Source: Bolinopsis microptera (lineage: Eukaryota; Ctenophora; Tentaculata; Lobata; Bolinopsidae). Taken from it: DNA of 64,000 bases. The position numbers and the translations under genes are program-made. The stretch spans positions 2,893,096-2,957,095 of the forward strand of contig NC_087080.1 in NCBI RefSeq assembly GCF_026151205.1, given 5' to 3'. How positions within the stretch are numbered: the stretch's first letter is position 1; the number at the start of each line of letters is the position of its first letter. The notes under the pieces were generated by a model, which was not told the origin of the DNA, made no database searches, and saw nothing but the letters and a program-made list of their open reading frames with translations. This document shows, one piece after another, positions 48,468 through 61,464 of the stretch.

Positions 48468-50928
48468 CTGTGTAGCGGAGAGTAGGAGAGTATAGAGTGC
48501 AGCAGATAAGTAGTAAGTACTGTTAATAATGGTGGGGAGGTGGTGTTAAAACATTGTGTAAATCATTACTTGTGATACATCCAACATGTTACATTGTTCG
48601 TTACTTGAAACAACGTGATATTAGCGATTCACGTTTTGTTTTAGAAAACATTACTGATTATGTTCAAACCGAAGATCATTATTTAGCAGGGGTATGTTTT
48701 GTTAAGGTTATGCAATGTCTTCCATTGTTTGCCACAAGCTTATTTCCGGACAAACATATAAGTTAAATATAGGATAGGTTTAAAAAAGAGATGCGTAGTA
48801 TTAATGATCCGCACTCATTGTCAATTCTACACACGATTAAGTAAAGCAACCATAAAAAATAAAACCAACCAATCAGTGATATTGTCAGTAAGATTGCTTC
48901 ATTGTCAAATAATTTACGAACATATTGTGTCACTCGCAATAACTTGCTGCTTTCCATAATGAGACTCAATAAAAATAAATCGATCCTGTTCTTAATAGCG
49001 GTAATATATCTGCCATGGAAACACACACGTTAGTGTTAATAGCCACATCCACCTAAAAAAGAATATTCCCTGACCATTATAATATGTTTAATAACACTCA
49101 ATTGTAGTGTACGTTTCCAGGCGCCCATATAAAGGCTGCCATCACCACTATGTCGCCACCATTCTGCCTGTATAATGTTAGTGTTCACCGCTGTGCTGCC
49201 ACCATTCTGCCTGTATAATGTTAGTGTTCACCGCTGTGCTGCCACCATGCTGCCACCATTATAATGTTCTAGTGTTGACCACTGTGCTCATGCTGCACAT
49301 TGTTATAAATTTGGGATTTGTGTTCGTCACTCGCCATGAATTCCAAAATTGTAAGTTTTTTTTGCTTTGGCAAAAATTACCGGGGAACAAACAGAACGTA
49401 AGCAGCAATTTTTGGCATTGTTACAACACTTAGCCACCACCAAGCTTCCGCAAAAACGGCTGTGTCACTGCACTGGTCGTGTATGTTTTACAAACGTCAA
49501 ACCGAGTTTATTTATAAAACAGGTGAAAATTGAGTGTATCCGCAAAATAACTTTTGGTATTTTCTACAGAAATCAAATAACAAATCACATATAAAACTTT
49601 TGGAAATTTTGGAGCCATGTAGACCGTACACCATTTATTAACTTATCAATAACGTTTATCAACTTATCTGTAACTTTTGCCATTTCATTTCAGTCGATAC
49701 TTTCTATTGTTGGACTATGAAAAAGACGATGGCGGCCATTCACATGTGAATTTCACATCACAATCATGGTCAAGCACATTGAGTTTCGTCCATACTATGT
49801 TTACTTTAAAACATGGCAAGTCTTGTTGTAGATATAGAATATTATGGATAAAATATGATGCAAGTACAGAGTGAGTGTATAATTTATATTTAACACATAC
49901 ACGAGCCTACAAGAGTTAAATATATGATAAACTGCACACTTGTTTTAAAGTAAATTATTCACGACAGCAATCAATTCGTATTAAGCACGTGACTCAGATA
50001 TTATTTTGTAATTCACTCAGAAAATAGAGATAAATTAGCGATTTTATTGCTGAGAAGAAGTAAATTTTACATTTGAATTACGTATTATTATGAAACTTAC
50101 CAAATCTGTACTTTATCTAAGATTTAAAATACATCCTAGTTCGTTTAGTAGATCCTTCCAAACTACGTAGAGACATCTCATACAGTCACTAGATGTACAG
50201 CAGCAGACACAGTTAATCAGCTATACAGCAGTTTACAATAGCTTGGGATGTGGGTTTGTACTTTGTAAGCGCTGTAACACTATTTCATAGGTAAGCTGAG
50301 CACTGCACAGCCACAGAGAATACAATAATATTTCCTTAATCCATAATATTCAATAGTGAAGTGGTAATTGGTGTAACTTTGTAGTTGCTTTAACCTGTGA
50401 GCTATTTGGTGGTATTATAAAGTATTGACATTTTGTACTGACTACTGATCAATAAACAAACATAACTAGGATTGAAACCGAAGTTGGTAATTTTTATATA
50501 TAATATAGTCAGGGCTGAAACCCTCATGTATGGTGAGTACTACCAAATTAATTGCCGTGAAAATTAATTCTAAATATTTAGAATGTTATATGAAAATGAG
50601 GACTGGAAAAATTAAAAATTTGGAAAAAATTCGGAAAATTTCACTTTTCACAGTATCCCCTTTACACCGGCCAATTAAAAAATAAAAAGTGACGGATAAG
50701 TCAATACACTCGCCGCCAAAACCACGACGATATTTATTAAAAACCTTCTCACACTGTTGGACAAAGGATGAACGGGTCATTTTCACATTTCCCACGGTCA
50801 AATTGAGCAATGTCCGTTCACATTCTTGGACAAAATACCGGATGTAATGAACCTATTTGAAATGTCGAGAAATTCTGTTCAATAAAACACTCTTTTTCAA
50901 TTTGGCGTATCAAAATATGGAATACTGA
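48468..50928. other. Gene-poor stretch
   Basis: Contains a duplicated 50-bp unit (GCTGCCACCATTCTGCCTG...) at 49136-49260. A possible open stretch on the minus strand at about 50840-50620 (FVQECERTLLNLTVG, SSFVQQCEKVFNKY) has no assignable function. Otherwise AT-rich. Confidence 0.35.
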
Positions 50929-51095
50929 TATCTGGATATTATCCGGTTGGAAGAGACAAGGACAAGTGAAACAAGGAAGTTAGGAGTAAGGGCAAATTTT
51001 CGGCGTCAACGCCATCTTAGCCTGAAGATGGCGTTGACGCCGAAAATTTGCCACCGAATAATATCCAGATATCAGTATTTCAATAATGAGACTAA
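50929..51095. mobile_element. Foldback MITE, family B copy 2
   Basis: Outer arms ATACTGATATCTGGATATTA / TAATATCCAGATATCAGTAT enclose a second hairpin GCAAATTTTCGGCGTCAACG / complement. The core is shared with 46316-46446. Confidence 0.85.
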
Positions 51096-51461
51096 TAAAC
51101 AGCGAACTACTCCGTTATTTGAAAATATGGAATGGGCTCGAATAAGCTATTACGATGTGGATGGAAAGATACTCTACTAAAGAGTCAATTAAAATGCATG
51201 TATTTAACAGGATTTATTAAATAATAATGATTTTAAGAGTTTATTCTGATTTCTGTGGCAGACAATTTTACTAACTGAGTCCATTATATTTATCAAGTAA
51301 AAATAAATTTCATTGATTTTAAGTGAGCTTGTTAACAAATTTTTTAATCTTTTGAGTCCTAGCGAAGTGAACAATCTATTATGTGATGATTTCGAAATCG
51401 AAAATCTCTTTTGAAAAATATAACAGTTCCGTCTGCTTGAAATGGCAAACGTTTCACTTTT

Positions 51462-51596
51462 CAGCCAGAATATAATTCTGTCCGGTTTACATGTTTACAG
51501 ATATTTTTTCCTTTTATTTGATACAATGTATCAAATAAAAGGAAAAAATATCTGTTAACATGTAAACCGGACAGAATTATATTCTGGCTGAAAAGG
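51462..51596. repeat. Near-perfect 135-bp hairpin
   Basis: CTTTTCAGCCAGAATATAAT.. pairs with ..ATTATATTCTGGCTGAAAAG along about 65 bp per arm with a tiny loop at ATACAATGTAT. It is a self-complementary MITE or the product of a recent inverted duplication. Confidence 0.9.
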
Positions 51597-51689
51597 TAAT
51601 GTACATGTCATGTAAATTACCTTATACCTGCCATCTACAGAAGACGATGAACATCTACCAAAATAAATAGGGTTTTCACCAATCTTTAA

Positions 51690-51840
51690 TTGAAGGACTA
51701 AAGACCAATTGAAATGTCGATTAAACTATTAAATTTTACGGAGGTTCATCATTTGTCGACATTTTAGTTGGTCTTTAGTCCTTGCATTATTTTTAGATAC
51801 AAAAGAGGTCACGCACATATCATTACGTGACCTCTTTTGA
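51690..51840. repeat. Two adjacent short inverted repeats
   Basis: AAGGACTAAAGACCAA / TTGGTCTTTAGTCCTT (about 51692-51784), then AAAAGAGGTCACG / CGTGACCTCTTTT (51801-51838). Confidence 0.8.
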
Positions 51841-52099
51841 TGGTCACGTAAATCATATATTGATCATATATTACATAATACAACAAGACAAGTTATATAC
51901 TACAGGGTTTGCCAAGCATTAACATTGACTGGGTCTCACTACATCACCTTAATGAATTTGATAGATTTACAGTGTGATCATATAATATGATCATGATAGA
52001 GCGTCTTTATAATAGTGTTGAAAAATATTTCATCGTCGTGTAAAAGCATTATCATTGTATCAATGAAACTAACAATAATTAAAGAAAGTAGAAACTAAC

Positions 52100-55000
52100 C
52101 TGTTACAGTTGTTGTTTCTAATGTTCTCGTGATCAGCCTGAGTGTACAGCCGGTGAACTGGGGCATGTGCCTGTCTGAAACGGAGCACTGTGTTTATACC
52201 ATGAACTAATCAGCAACCAATCAAATCACGTGTTAAAACTTCATGGCCTGTCTCCAAAAGTGTGATTTATAGTGTTATTTTAGATTATCCGACAATTGTT
52301 ATATAACAGAACCTGCTAGAATAAAAAACGACTGTGTGAGAGCTATTTGAGCTTATCTTAGGACACAGCTGATTAAGTCAGGCGCATACTGTTTTGACAT
52401 TTGGCCAGCATTGCATAGCTTAGGGACCTCGTAGTATCCAACTACTATGTGGTATTCTAAATTTCACTTTTGTGAAGAGGAGGTCTCCAGATCTCAATCG
52501 GACACTGTGAAATTCCAGTTTACACTTAAAATGTAAACAACGTATATTATTAATGCTGTAAATTGTAGTATGTTACAGTGCAGATGTGTGAATTTGTGTA
52601 CTGAACACTCCCGCAATACTCTACATCTTAACACTCCTACACACTCAGTGGAGTACATGTACTCCACATAGTGTGTAGGAGTGTTAAGATGTAGAGTATG
52701 TATACACAGAGGAACATGATTGCTGTTAATTCTAACTGTAATCGACATCATGATATTATAATAACTAACATAACGAAGTGATTTTATAGAATCATAGAAA
52801 ATTGGCGTGTTTTGTGTAAAATGTGACCTGGCAAAACACTGATATAATACCTTTAATACGATATGGCGATTAGTTGCCATGGTAACACTAATCTAAGGAG
52901 GGGTGTAAAGCTAGATTTAACTGCCCTAAATTTATTCTCGCGGTATTATGCTTTGTACAAGGATGGTTATTGATCTAAAAGACAAAATGTAGACCTCCAA
53001 TTTTTTGAGGAATTTCAAAGAAAGAATTATAAGATTCGGTAACCCTGAGAAACCGACTAGATAATGAAATTGAAATTTGTAATGATCAACTCACTTTGGA
53101 AAAATCTTATCTTTCTCTGTTTCCTCTCTAACATGCAGCTGAAACAATCAAGTATACATCGTTTTGATTTTATAAAACTACAGAAATCCCATTCCTTGGC
53201 TTTGTGGAAAGTCAAGTACACAACATTAATGGAGTTGCAGAAAGTCAAGTACACAACATTAATGGCAAGGATTACACCGCCGTAAACCCGATAAACGGCC
53301 AACAAGCATGATATTTAGTGCAATGTTGTTAATGACTTGGGCACACTGGCCAAGTTATGCGGAGTAAAAGTGTTTGACTCCTGGTTAACAGAAGATTTGT
53401 TTGTTTGTTTGTTTGTTTGTTTATAGAACCCGTCCCCAATCTCGTATCGGAAAATGACTAAACTCAGGTCTGAGTGTGAATACGGGTGGTACCTGCAAGA
53501 GTGTTCATTAAGCATTTAGAGTTCTGTAAAACTGCAGTTACAATTGTGCTAGAGTATTTTTAGTATATACGATTGGTATCAGATATATATCCCTACATGC
53601 TTCCAAAATTTGTAAAGCCGTCTTACATACATATCACATTACACCGGAGCCTACACAGTGCAATCTCCTCCAGTCGATCTGCGCCGCGTATGTTTATATA
53701 AGCGCGCTGCGCAGACTGGAGGAAACCACACTCTGCAAGTTCGATCCAGTGCAATGCTACATGTACGTACTACGGCTTCATCTCCAACTTTCTGCACAAT
53801 GTACTGGAATGTTTTGAAGGAAAAGAAAGAACAAAAAAAAGTGATATATAAATAAAATCAGCGATTTAATGTTAGCCTTAGGAGGGTAACTTTAATTCCC
53901 TGGTTTCTAAAATCAGCTTTAAAATAAAAAATAATAAAGTATGTAACGTCGATACCAAACCGATTATTGAGCGATAATAACTGAGTAGTTGATTCCTGGG
54001 TTGCGGAGTCATTTAGATGTTCCAGTTTTCGAATTTGGTTCTTGTTCAGTTCTTGACCAGAAGTGTCTAATGAAGTAAGTCAGACAAGCAAACTCTTCCT
54101 TTAATGCTGATATAAGTCGTCTCAATCCCAGAAATTATGAATGATGACCCAGTGTAAAAGTGCAGAAATCGGCCGAAAATAACAAAGACTAAAAACAGTT
54201 AAAAAGTGACAGGATTCAAACACAAGGAAAATTAATAACTTAGAGCGTAATAAGGAATATCTCCAAACGGAGTTTTCTGAGAGGGTGAGAGGTTCTTTAA
54301 TTAGAGCTAATGATTAAATGAGACCCACTAAAGGTACTAAATTAACCGGACTGCTAGCAAGGAATCGAGAGTCGAGTGGGAATAAAAATAAAAGCGGAAT
54401 AAATTTTAAGATAATGAAACAGAAACTGAAAGCTAAAATATATACCGTTCTAGAATGCCTCCGCAAACTATTGCTCCTTTGTAATATGCACGTGTTACTG
54501 TTAGTAAGTGTAGTAAAAAGATAAAAATAATAAAGCTATAAAAATGAACGGATCGGTGAAAATCTGAGAGGGTGAGACTGAGAGGTTCTTTAATTAGAGC
54601 TAATGATTAAATGAGACCCACTAAAGGTACTAAATTAACCGGACTGCTAGCAAGGAATCGAGAGTCGAGTGGGAATAAAAATAAAAGCGGAATAAATTTT
54701 AAGATAATGAAACAGAAACTGAAAGCTAAAATATATACCGTTCTAGAATGCCTCCGCAAACTATTGCTCCTTTGTAATATGCACGTGTTACTGTTAGTAA
54801 GTGTAGTAAAAAGATAAAAATAATAAAGCTATAAAAATGAACGGATCGGTGAAAATCTGAGAGGGTGAGACTGAGAGGTTCTTTAATTAGAGCTAATGAT
54901 TAAATGAGACCCACTAAAGGTACTAAATTAACCGGACTGCTAGCAAGGAATCGAGAGTCGAGTGGGAATAAAAATAAAAGCGGAATAAATTTTAAGATAA

Positions 55001-55666
55001 TGAAACAGAAACTGAAAGCTAAAATATATACCGTTCTAGAATGCCTCCGCAAACTATTGCTCCTTTGTAATATGCACGTGTTACTGTTAGTAAGTGTAGT
55101 AAAAAGATAAAAATAATAAAGCTATAAAAATGAACGGATCGGTGAAAATCTGAGAGGGTGAGACTGAGAGGTTCTTTAATTAGAGCTAATGATTAAATGA
55201 GACCCACTAAAGGTACTAAATTAACCGGACTGCTAGCAAGGAATCGAGAGTCGAGTGGGAATAAAAATAAAAGCGGAATAAATTTTAAGATAATCTAACA
55301 GAAGATTTAAGGCAAGGCCAATTCTAGATGCATCTTTTTGCAGCGTTTAGGACCTGTGCAGTTTGGAGCTTATTTTGGAGCGGTGTTTTTCAGAAACGAT
55401 ATCAAGTGTTTCAGCAACAGCAATGATTTTATAAACAAAGGTATGAACTGAAAGTGAACAAAAAAGTAATACCTACCTCAACATTCGAATAGAATTAAGT
55501 AAACACAAATCAGGCGACTTACCTTAATGGAGTGCTTTGAAAGATCAAGGTTTTTGTAGAGAACTTTGTGGACCTCGTTTAACCAATCAATAACTCGCTG
55601 ATGTTTTTGTTCAGGGGTGCACTCCGCCCGTGAAACTGCTTGTGTTAGAGCAGATGATCTTGTCAT
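52100..55666 (-). CDS. Candidate exons of an unidentified minus-strand gene (5' part)
   Basis: First exon 55666-55523: MTRSSALTQAVSRAEC.., IDWLNEVHKVLYKNLDL, donor AAG|gtaagt. Candidate 54066-53961: SGQELNKNQIRKLEHLND.., phase 1 in, 2 out. Candidate 52174-52100: tttcag|A CAG.., QAHAPVHRLYTQADHENI, phase 2 in and out; it joins the previous one exactly. One exon must be missing between the first two because the phases differ. The first exon is helical. No family is recognised. A 293-bp tandem array lies in the first intron. Confidence 0.4.
52616..52700. repeat. Hairpin with 35-bp arms
   Basis: ACTCTACATCTTAACACTCC.. and its complement around GGAGTACATGTACTCC, itself a palindrome. Confidence 0.85.
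53617..53776. mobile_element. Hairpin MITE, copy 2 (160 bp)
   Basis: GCCGTCTTACATAC ... GTACGTACTACGGC, with TCTGCGCCGCG / CGCTGCGCAGA inside. Related to the copy at 31335-31491 but diverged. Confidence 0.85.
54278..55294. repeat. 293-bp tandem array, three full copies and a partial fourth
   Basis: The full units are identical over the region I compared: a 68-codon ORF on the plus strand is repeated unchanged at 54318, 54611 and 54904. On the minus strand each unit has CTTACTAACAG followed by an open stretch and GAACG|GTATAT, so it could carry a decoy exon. The identity points to very recent amplification, homogenisation, or an assembly artefact. Confidence 0.93.
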
Positions 55667-56239
55667 GTCGCTTGTATTGACCCTCGTCCAAATAGCTAGA
55701 AAGAGATTGTATTAACGTTCCATCACTGATCTGGGGAGGTGACATTATATAATATATTTTGGCTCTTTACAGCGATCAACCGATCAGCCTGAAGCAGTAG
55801 CTAACCTAAATTGTAACTTGCTTCTACAGTTCTACCTGTCAAAACACATTACAACAAATTTGAGTTATGTCACCTTTTTCTGTTAAATTATATAATATAA
55901 ATGTCAAATTTATTAATTATTAATCTAGATCTAGACACTGGTTGGGAGGTGAGCCATATGTGTTGTACACAATATACCTATTGTGTTTATCATTAAGAAA
56001 CCCCCTCCCCCACTCAGTGATTACATAAAATGTGAACTTCCTCAACTGGGTCCAGATCTAAATATTTACATAATATATTATATACATATAATGTGTGAAG
56101 TGAGTGTACTACATCAGACATCAGTTGAAATAAAAGGTAAGGACAGTTAGTTGAATTTAGCATTTAGGCATAATTAATAATTATTTTAGTAATAAAATGA
56201 TATTATAGTTTGCATGCATTTTAGCTTATGCAAACAATG

Positions 56240-56530
56240 TGTTGGAATCTCATGTTGTAAAGTTACAATATCAAATACTCTGTCTCCATTACACTCATGG
56301 CCAGCTCGACTGGTCCCAAGCATCCTCTCCATCTTATCGTAAAAACTTCTATGAGGGTAATCCTACAATAATTATACATCTTGAATTGTCACTAAAGTCA
56401 GTGGAAGACATTAACTTTGTAAGTTATTTGTTGTGTTAAACTCAACAATCGTGTAATGAAACATTATATAAGTTACACTGAGGAATAATCTTACCTGAGA
56501 GTACATAAAGGCTGTTTTGGCGAATTTTTG
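56240..56530. repeat. Dispersed repeat (same family as 23.2-23.6 kb)
   Basis: Shares TTGGAATCT..TTGTAAAGTTAC, CTATGAGGGTAATCCT and TATACATCTTGAATTGT. It continues into TTACCTGAGAGTAC, which also matches the 23.5-kb copy (ACCTGAGAGCAC). Confidence 0.6.
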
Positions 56531-56534
56531 AGCT

Positions 56535-56700
56535 TAAGGGGGTTCACCCTAAATATTTTGTGAAACTTGTTTTAGAGATAGGCAAACAAACTAAGACCTG
56601 TGGCAACACTTTTTTATTGGTCCCAGACCCCAACTGCCCACTGGTGCTCACTGGTGCCAAATCACCTGAACATTCCCAAAACCCATGTCCTACCTATGTC
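56535..56700. repeat. Diverged one-arm copy of the giant palindrome element
   Basis: AAGGGGGTTCACC.., TTTTGTGAAACTTG, GGTCCCAGACCCCAACTGCC and CCCAAAACCCA follow the order of the left arm at 33358-33575. No inverted partner here. Confidence 0.65.
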
Positions 56701-56953
56701 CCAACACACTGGTGTTGGGATGTCTGTCCCCGGTACCTGTCCGGGTCAATAAAGCAGTCAAGCATCATGTATGTTATGTTGAGTATTCTCAACCAACAAA
56801 TGTGGGAACTCTCACGAAAGACCAAAACAGATCTAAAGACACACTTAACAACATTGGAAAAATAGACTTCAATTTGTTTATATAATTTATAAAGCGTATA
56901 TTATTCAGTTAAACAAAACAAAACAAAAATTCAATTTTATGCCATTTATTACA

Positions 56954-59440
56954 GAGAAATGAAATGAAATGAAATGAAATGAAATGAAATGAAATGAAAT
57001 GAAATGAAATGAAATGAAATGAAATGAAATGAAATGAAATGAAATGAAATGAAATGAGGTATTTATATCCCGCTCATATGATTAACCAACAACAGAAGGA
57101 AGAGGTTAACCATGTCAGAGCGGCTGACTGTGAGTAATGTGAGCAAATGTGTAAAATGAACAAAAGTATAACTCAAAAGTATAACACAAAATTAAAACAT
57201 CTTTTATTGTAAACACCACACTAAACTAAAAAGAAGCAGAAACCATACAATACGTGTAGGTATTATAAATGATAATACAGTGACATGATCAACAAAAAAG
57301 GGAGACAGATCCTAGAAGGTAGAGATCAAGACATAAAATGGAGTGCAGTAAAAAATAAAAGCCAATGTGTCTTGCAAAGTGAAGACAAAAGGGAAGAAAA
57401 AATATCAAAACTGATTATATAAATGGTTCTTTAACATTCACTTGAAGCAGTTGGTATCAGTAATACATCTCAACATCATTGGAAGAGAGTTCCATGCAAT
57501 CGGTGCATGGCTTGAGAAACGTCTGTCATCAACTTTGGACCTTTTATTCTTTGGTACCTTTAACATGAGATGGTCACCAGATCTTTTCGACCTGGTCATG
57601 GTGTTTGAAAGTTCTGTATCCACTACAGCCACATCTAGTAATGCTTTTAGGTAATCAGGTGCAGTACCGTGAACTGATTTGTGGGTTAAAAGACAAACCT
57701 TAAAGAAGATTCGTTGGTCTATAGGGAGTATGTGGGCCTTCTTATAGAAGGGAACCAAGTCCGTGGTTCTGTCTTCTATGTTATAGATGAAACGAACTGC
57801 CCCATTAAGGGTGGATCTAAGTTTGTTTAATCTGGTCTTGGGTAGATTCATGTACAGAGAATTACAGTAATCTAATTTAGATATAACCAGTTGTTTCACC
57901 AACATCAATTTAATGCCTTCATCCAGGTAACGACCAATAGTTCTTAAGTTCATCATTGTCCAGCTACATTTCCTTTTCACATTATTTATTTGTCTTTCCA
58001 TGTTTAAAGTTTCATCAAATTTGACACCTAGACTCTTCCAGCTGTCTCCTTTGCACTCCGTAGGTAGAATTTCAGTGCTTCCGAATTGTAGTCTGACACT
58101 GAGTTCACACTTTTTTAGAACATGGCTCTTTCCTAACACCAGTAGTTCTGTCTTTGTTTCATTCAGTTTCATGTAATTGTTCACCATCCACGTTTTGATC
58201 TCTGCAAGACATTTGTTTGTCCTGTCTTGGACATCAGTTATCTCAGATATTCTCTGTTATCTCAGAGAAATTATCAAAGATGAAGTCTTTATCAAGAACA
58301 GGAACTTTGTCTGTGTCTTTGTCTTTGTCTTTGTCTTTGTCTTTGTCTTTGTCTTTGTCTTTGTCTTTGTTTATATCTTTGTCTTTGTCTTTGTCTTTGT
58401 CTTTGTCTTTGTCTTTGTCTTTGTCTTTGTCTTTGTCTTTAACAGAATCTTTTCCTTCCTTCTCAATGGCTCGTCTGATGGTAGCAACCTTTTCAGCGAA
58501 AAAATCTTTAAAATCTTCTGATAGTTTAACAGGATCCTTGTAGTTTGGAAGGTTTTGGGTGTCATTTCCTAAAAGTCTGTTGACTTTTTTGTACAATGCT
58601 TTAGTATCTCCTGAAGAGGACCTAAGAGAGGTTTTGTGGTGAGCACATCTTTTAACAAACTCTACTCGGGAAAACTCATCTCTTAGCTTAACATAGTCAG
58701 ATCTCAAGTACTCAGATCTTTCACTGTCTATTATATAATCTACTTTATCTTTTCTCCAGGCACGTTCCGCAGTTCTTCTTTTTCGCCTGAGAATACGAAG
58801 TTCTAGATCTAACCAGGGCATTGGCTTCTTAGTAATCTTCTTTTTTATGTAGGGACAATGTTTATCCATTAACTGAGTGAGTACGGTGTTGTAAAGGACG
58901 ACAGCATCATTCGGAGACATATCTTTGGGAAAGTTTGTCAGTTTTGAAATTAGAATATCTTCTTTAAACTGTTCTGTATCAATTAAATTAAAGTTTCTGT
59001 AGTTCATAAATTTAACGTCTTCTTTGGTCTTTGTCTTGATGTCTGCATCGAAGAGGACAAGGAAATGGTCAGATTTGGTTCTTGAGGGACGGATTTCAAA
59101 TGAAGTCAGTTTTTCCTTGAAGGATCTATTAGTAACTACAAGATCTAGGGTTCCACCTTGGTCATGGGTTGGCTCAAGAGGAACATGTTGATAAAGGTCA
59201 TACTCCTCCAGGAGTTGGTAGAGCTTCTTTGGGTAGTGTTCTTCAGGCTTTTCCATGTGAAAGTTGAAATCTCCAGCGATAATAGGAAAACCCGGTTTGA
59301 CTGTGAGGTCTTTAAGGTAGTCTTCAAATTCTTCTAGAAAGGCACACTCCGTGTACCGAGCCTTCTTGGTATAAGGAGGCCGATACAAGTAAACAAGTTT
59401 ACAATAAATCAATTTGATATTTAAAGGAATCCTAATTCAA
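56954..59440 (-). mobile_element. CR1/jockey-type non-LTR retrotransposon lacking its RT core
   Basis: On the minus strand, 59412-58243 encodes the C-terminal half of an APE-type endonuclease (YRPPYTKKA.., IIAGDFNFH, GGTLDLVVTN, SDHFLVLF) and the linker before the reverse transcriptase. It is followed by a (Lys-Asp)n run from a GACAAA hexamer repeat. 58187-57438 encodes the region after the RT active site (WMVNNYMKLNETKTELL.., SKLDYCNSLY..). The RT fingers and palm are missing. The 5' end is truncated in the endonuclease. The 3' end is a (CATTT)n tail at 57055-56957. Not autonomous. Confidence 0.88.
58310..58442 (-). repeat. In-frame hexanucleotide (GACAAA)n encoding Asp-Lys repeats
   Basis: About 20 copies of GACAAA on the minus strand, interrupted once, lie within the retrotransposon ORF just before the deletion junction. 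Plus-strand ORFs with alternating Val-Phe or Ser-Leu are shadows. Confidence 0.95.
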
Positions 59441-60708
59441 TGTGTAGTATGGTTGTCACTCTTTAAATAGATTAGATATAGGTTGACGGGGCAAAGGAGT
59501 GTTCGTGCTGTTCGCTATTGCTCACACCAAACGGCAACCTAGTAAAATTTTTGTATGGACACCGGTCTCCATCACGATACAAAATTAGGATTGAAGAATT
59601 TATTGTATAACTTTTAGTGCAGTGGAGGAAGCGGTGTGGTGCATTAATAGAGTGACAGCCTACTGATTTAGAGTTGTTTTTACGTGAGCATAATGGGTAT
59701 ATTTTTGGACCTAAAGGCTTTACTATGGCAACTTTAAAATTGGTTCTTTTAATCATTTATTAAATATCACTTAAAAAATATATAAATCTGGAATCTGTTC
59801 ACACTGTGAACCAGTCCTATAAAAAAAAACCTCTTAAATCAAATATTTAAAACGTCTCAATAATGGAAATAGTCATACAATTAAGAAATTTACCAAATTC
59901 TTAATATCTACCTTAAGAGAAAAATACCTACCTAAGTCAATGTCTACCTGTAATACACTAAATATTAGGTTAAATACATAGGTGGTGGAGTCCCACGTTA
60001 AGAGGCCTGTTAATAATTTATTAAATTATTAGCTATTTTAGATTTAATAATAATAATAATAATCCCAAAACCCAGATTTTAGGTGCTCTACATAATATAG
60101 CCGTGCTATTCAATTAATTTCTATTTAATTATCATGATTTATAATGACATATATAATGGAGAATAAGTTAAAAATTTGGGAAAAAGAAATGTCTGTGGTA
60201 AGTGGGGGTTTGTGGTAAATCGTGGTTTCAATAGTGTATCACATCAAATCGTGTATCACATCAAACTGAAGACTCAAAAACAGATTTATACTAGAACTTT
60301 TAAGAGATTATATTCAAGCATCAAAATTTGGAAAATTTGCATTTTCGTGACCACCCCTACTTTAGTAGATATATTTTTTGTTTTTGATGATGTGTGATGA
60401 TGTTTGTGTCATTATATTTTGATTTGATTTGGTTTCAAAAACCTTAACCTGGTAACCTTGTTGCCTGCACAAGAGCAATTCTAACTGCACATCCAATTTT
60501 TTTGCGAACAAGTTACCTGGGGACCCCAGGCTATTATGTTCATTAACATAAAGATTAGGCGGAATGACAGGCTGAGCGCGGCCCAGTAACGAACAAGCTG
60601 ATATCAGATATGAATCCTATCTGCTCGAAATCGTACGAAATCGCCCAAATTCTAAGAATTTTTTTTGTGAAATGTGAAAAGGCCCTATATTTATGATTTA
60701 TATTTGTA
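59441..60708. other. Gene-poor AT-rich stretch
   Basis: Holds a 34-bp fragment of the giant palindrome family at 60063-60096 (CCCAAAACCCAGATTTTAGG..). An open minus-strand stretch at 59756-59472 has no recognisable domain. Confidence 0.4.
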
Positions 60709-61159
60709 TTGACGGATGTCACTCGTGTAAATTTATTCGAAGTAGCGCGCGCCGCTTTCTGCACTACTAACTAGGTTGCACCGCGCATCAAATAATTCTT
60801 TTCGCAACCCCTTCGATCTGGTAGATCAGTGAAATGCACCACTAAGCCTCGCCGAGCTGCGAAGAAATTGACATTTGCATCGTGACTCAATTTTCAATGA
60901 TCAAAGTTTATGTAAAACTGTTTTTCGGCTGCAAAATATCAGACAACCAAAATCGGTGATAATTTTTGGTCGAGCGAATTATTTAAAGCAAAGCCCAGTT
61001 CAATCAGTTAATTGACAATGTCAACTCATCGCAGCTCAGCGATGCCTTGACCATTGCTAATGATTTGGCCAGGCGCGCGCTACTTCGTAGCACTTGCCAT
61101 CGAAGAAAGAAAGCGGCGCGCGCTACTTCGAAGAAATTTAGACGAGTAACATCCGTCAA
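60709..61159. repeat. Inverted repeat with GCGCGCGC-rich arms
   Basis: Arms of about 50 bp, 60709-60758 and 61110-61159 (TTGACGGATGT.., GAAGTAGCGCGCGCCGCTTTC and complement). A third partial copy (GGCGCGCGCTACTTCG) is near 61070. Probably a decayed TIR element; GC content is far above the surroundings. Confidence 0.8.
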
Positions 61160-61464
61160 AGCGATGCACCCAGTAGCGCATCTCACCGATCTAGCGAGAA
61201 GCTTAATTGTGAATTGAGTGCGCGGCACGGACCAATAACGCATCGCGCTACAAAGTTCGAGTCATTATCCCCTTCTACTAGGTTATATGCCGGCCCATCG
61301 AGGAAAATCTTTTTACTTTGTTTTTTAACCATTACAAAGTATGATTAGTCGAATATAGTACTGAGTTCAAACAGTTCCCGAAACGAAAAAGCAAATATTT
61401 GATTTTTGTTTTCGGCGACAGTTTTAATACTTTCAACACTACTATATAACAAATAATTTGAGGG

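Noticed and set aside
58177..58543. Plus-strand ORFs with Val-Phe and Ser-Leu repeats
   Set aside because: Shadows of the minus-strand Asp-Lys hexamer repeat in the retrotransposon.
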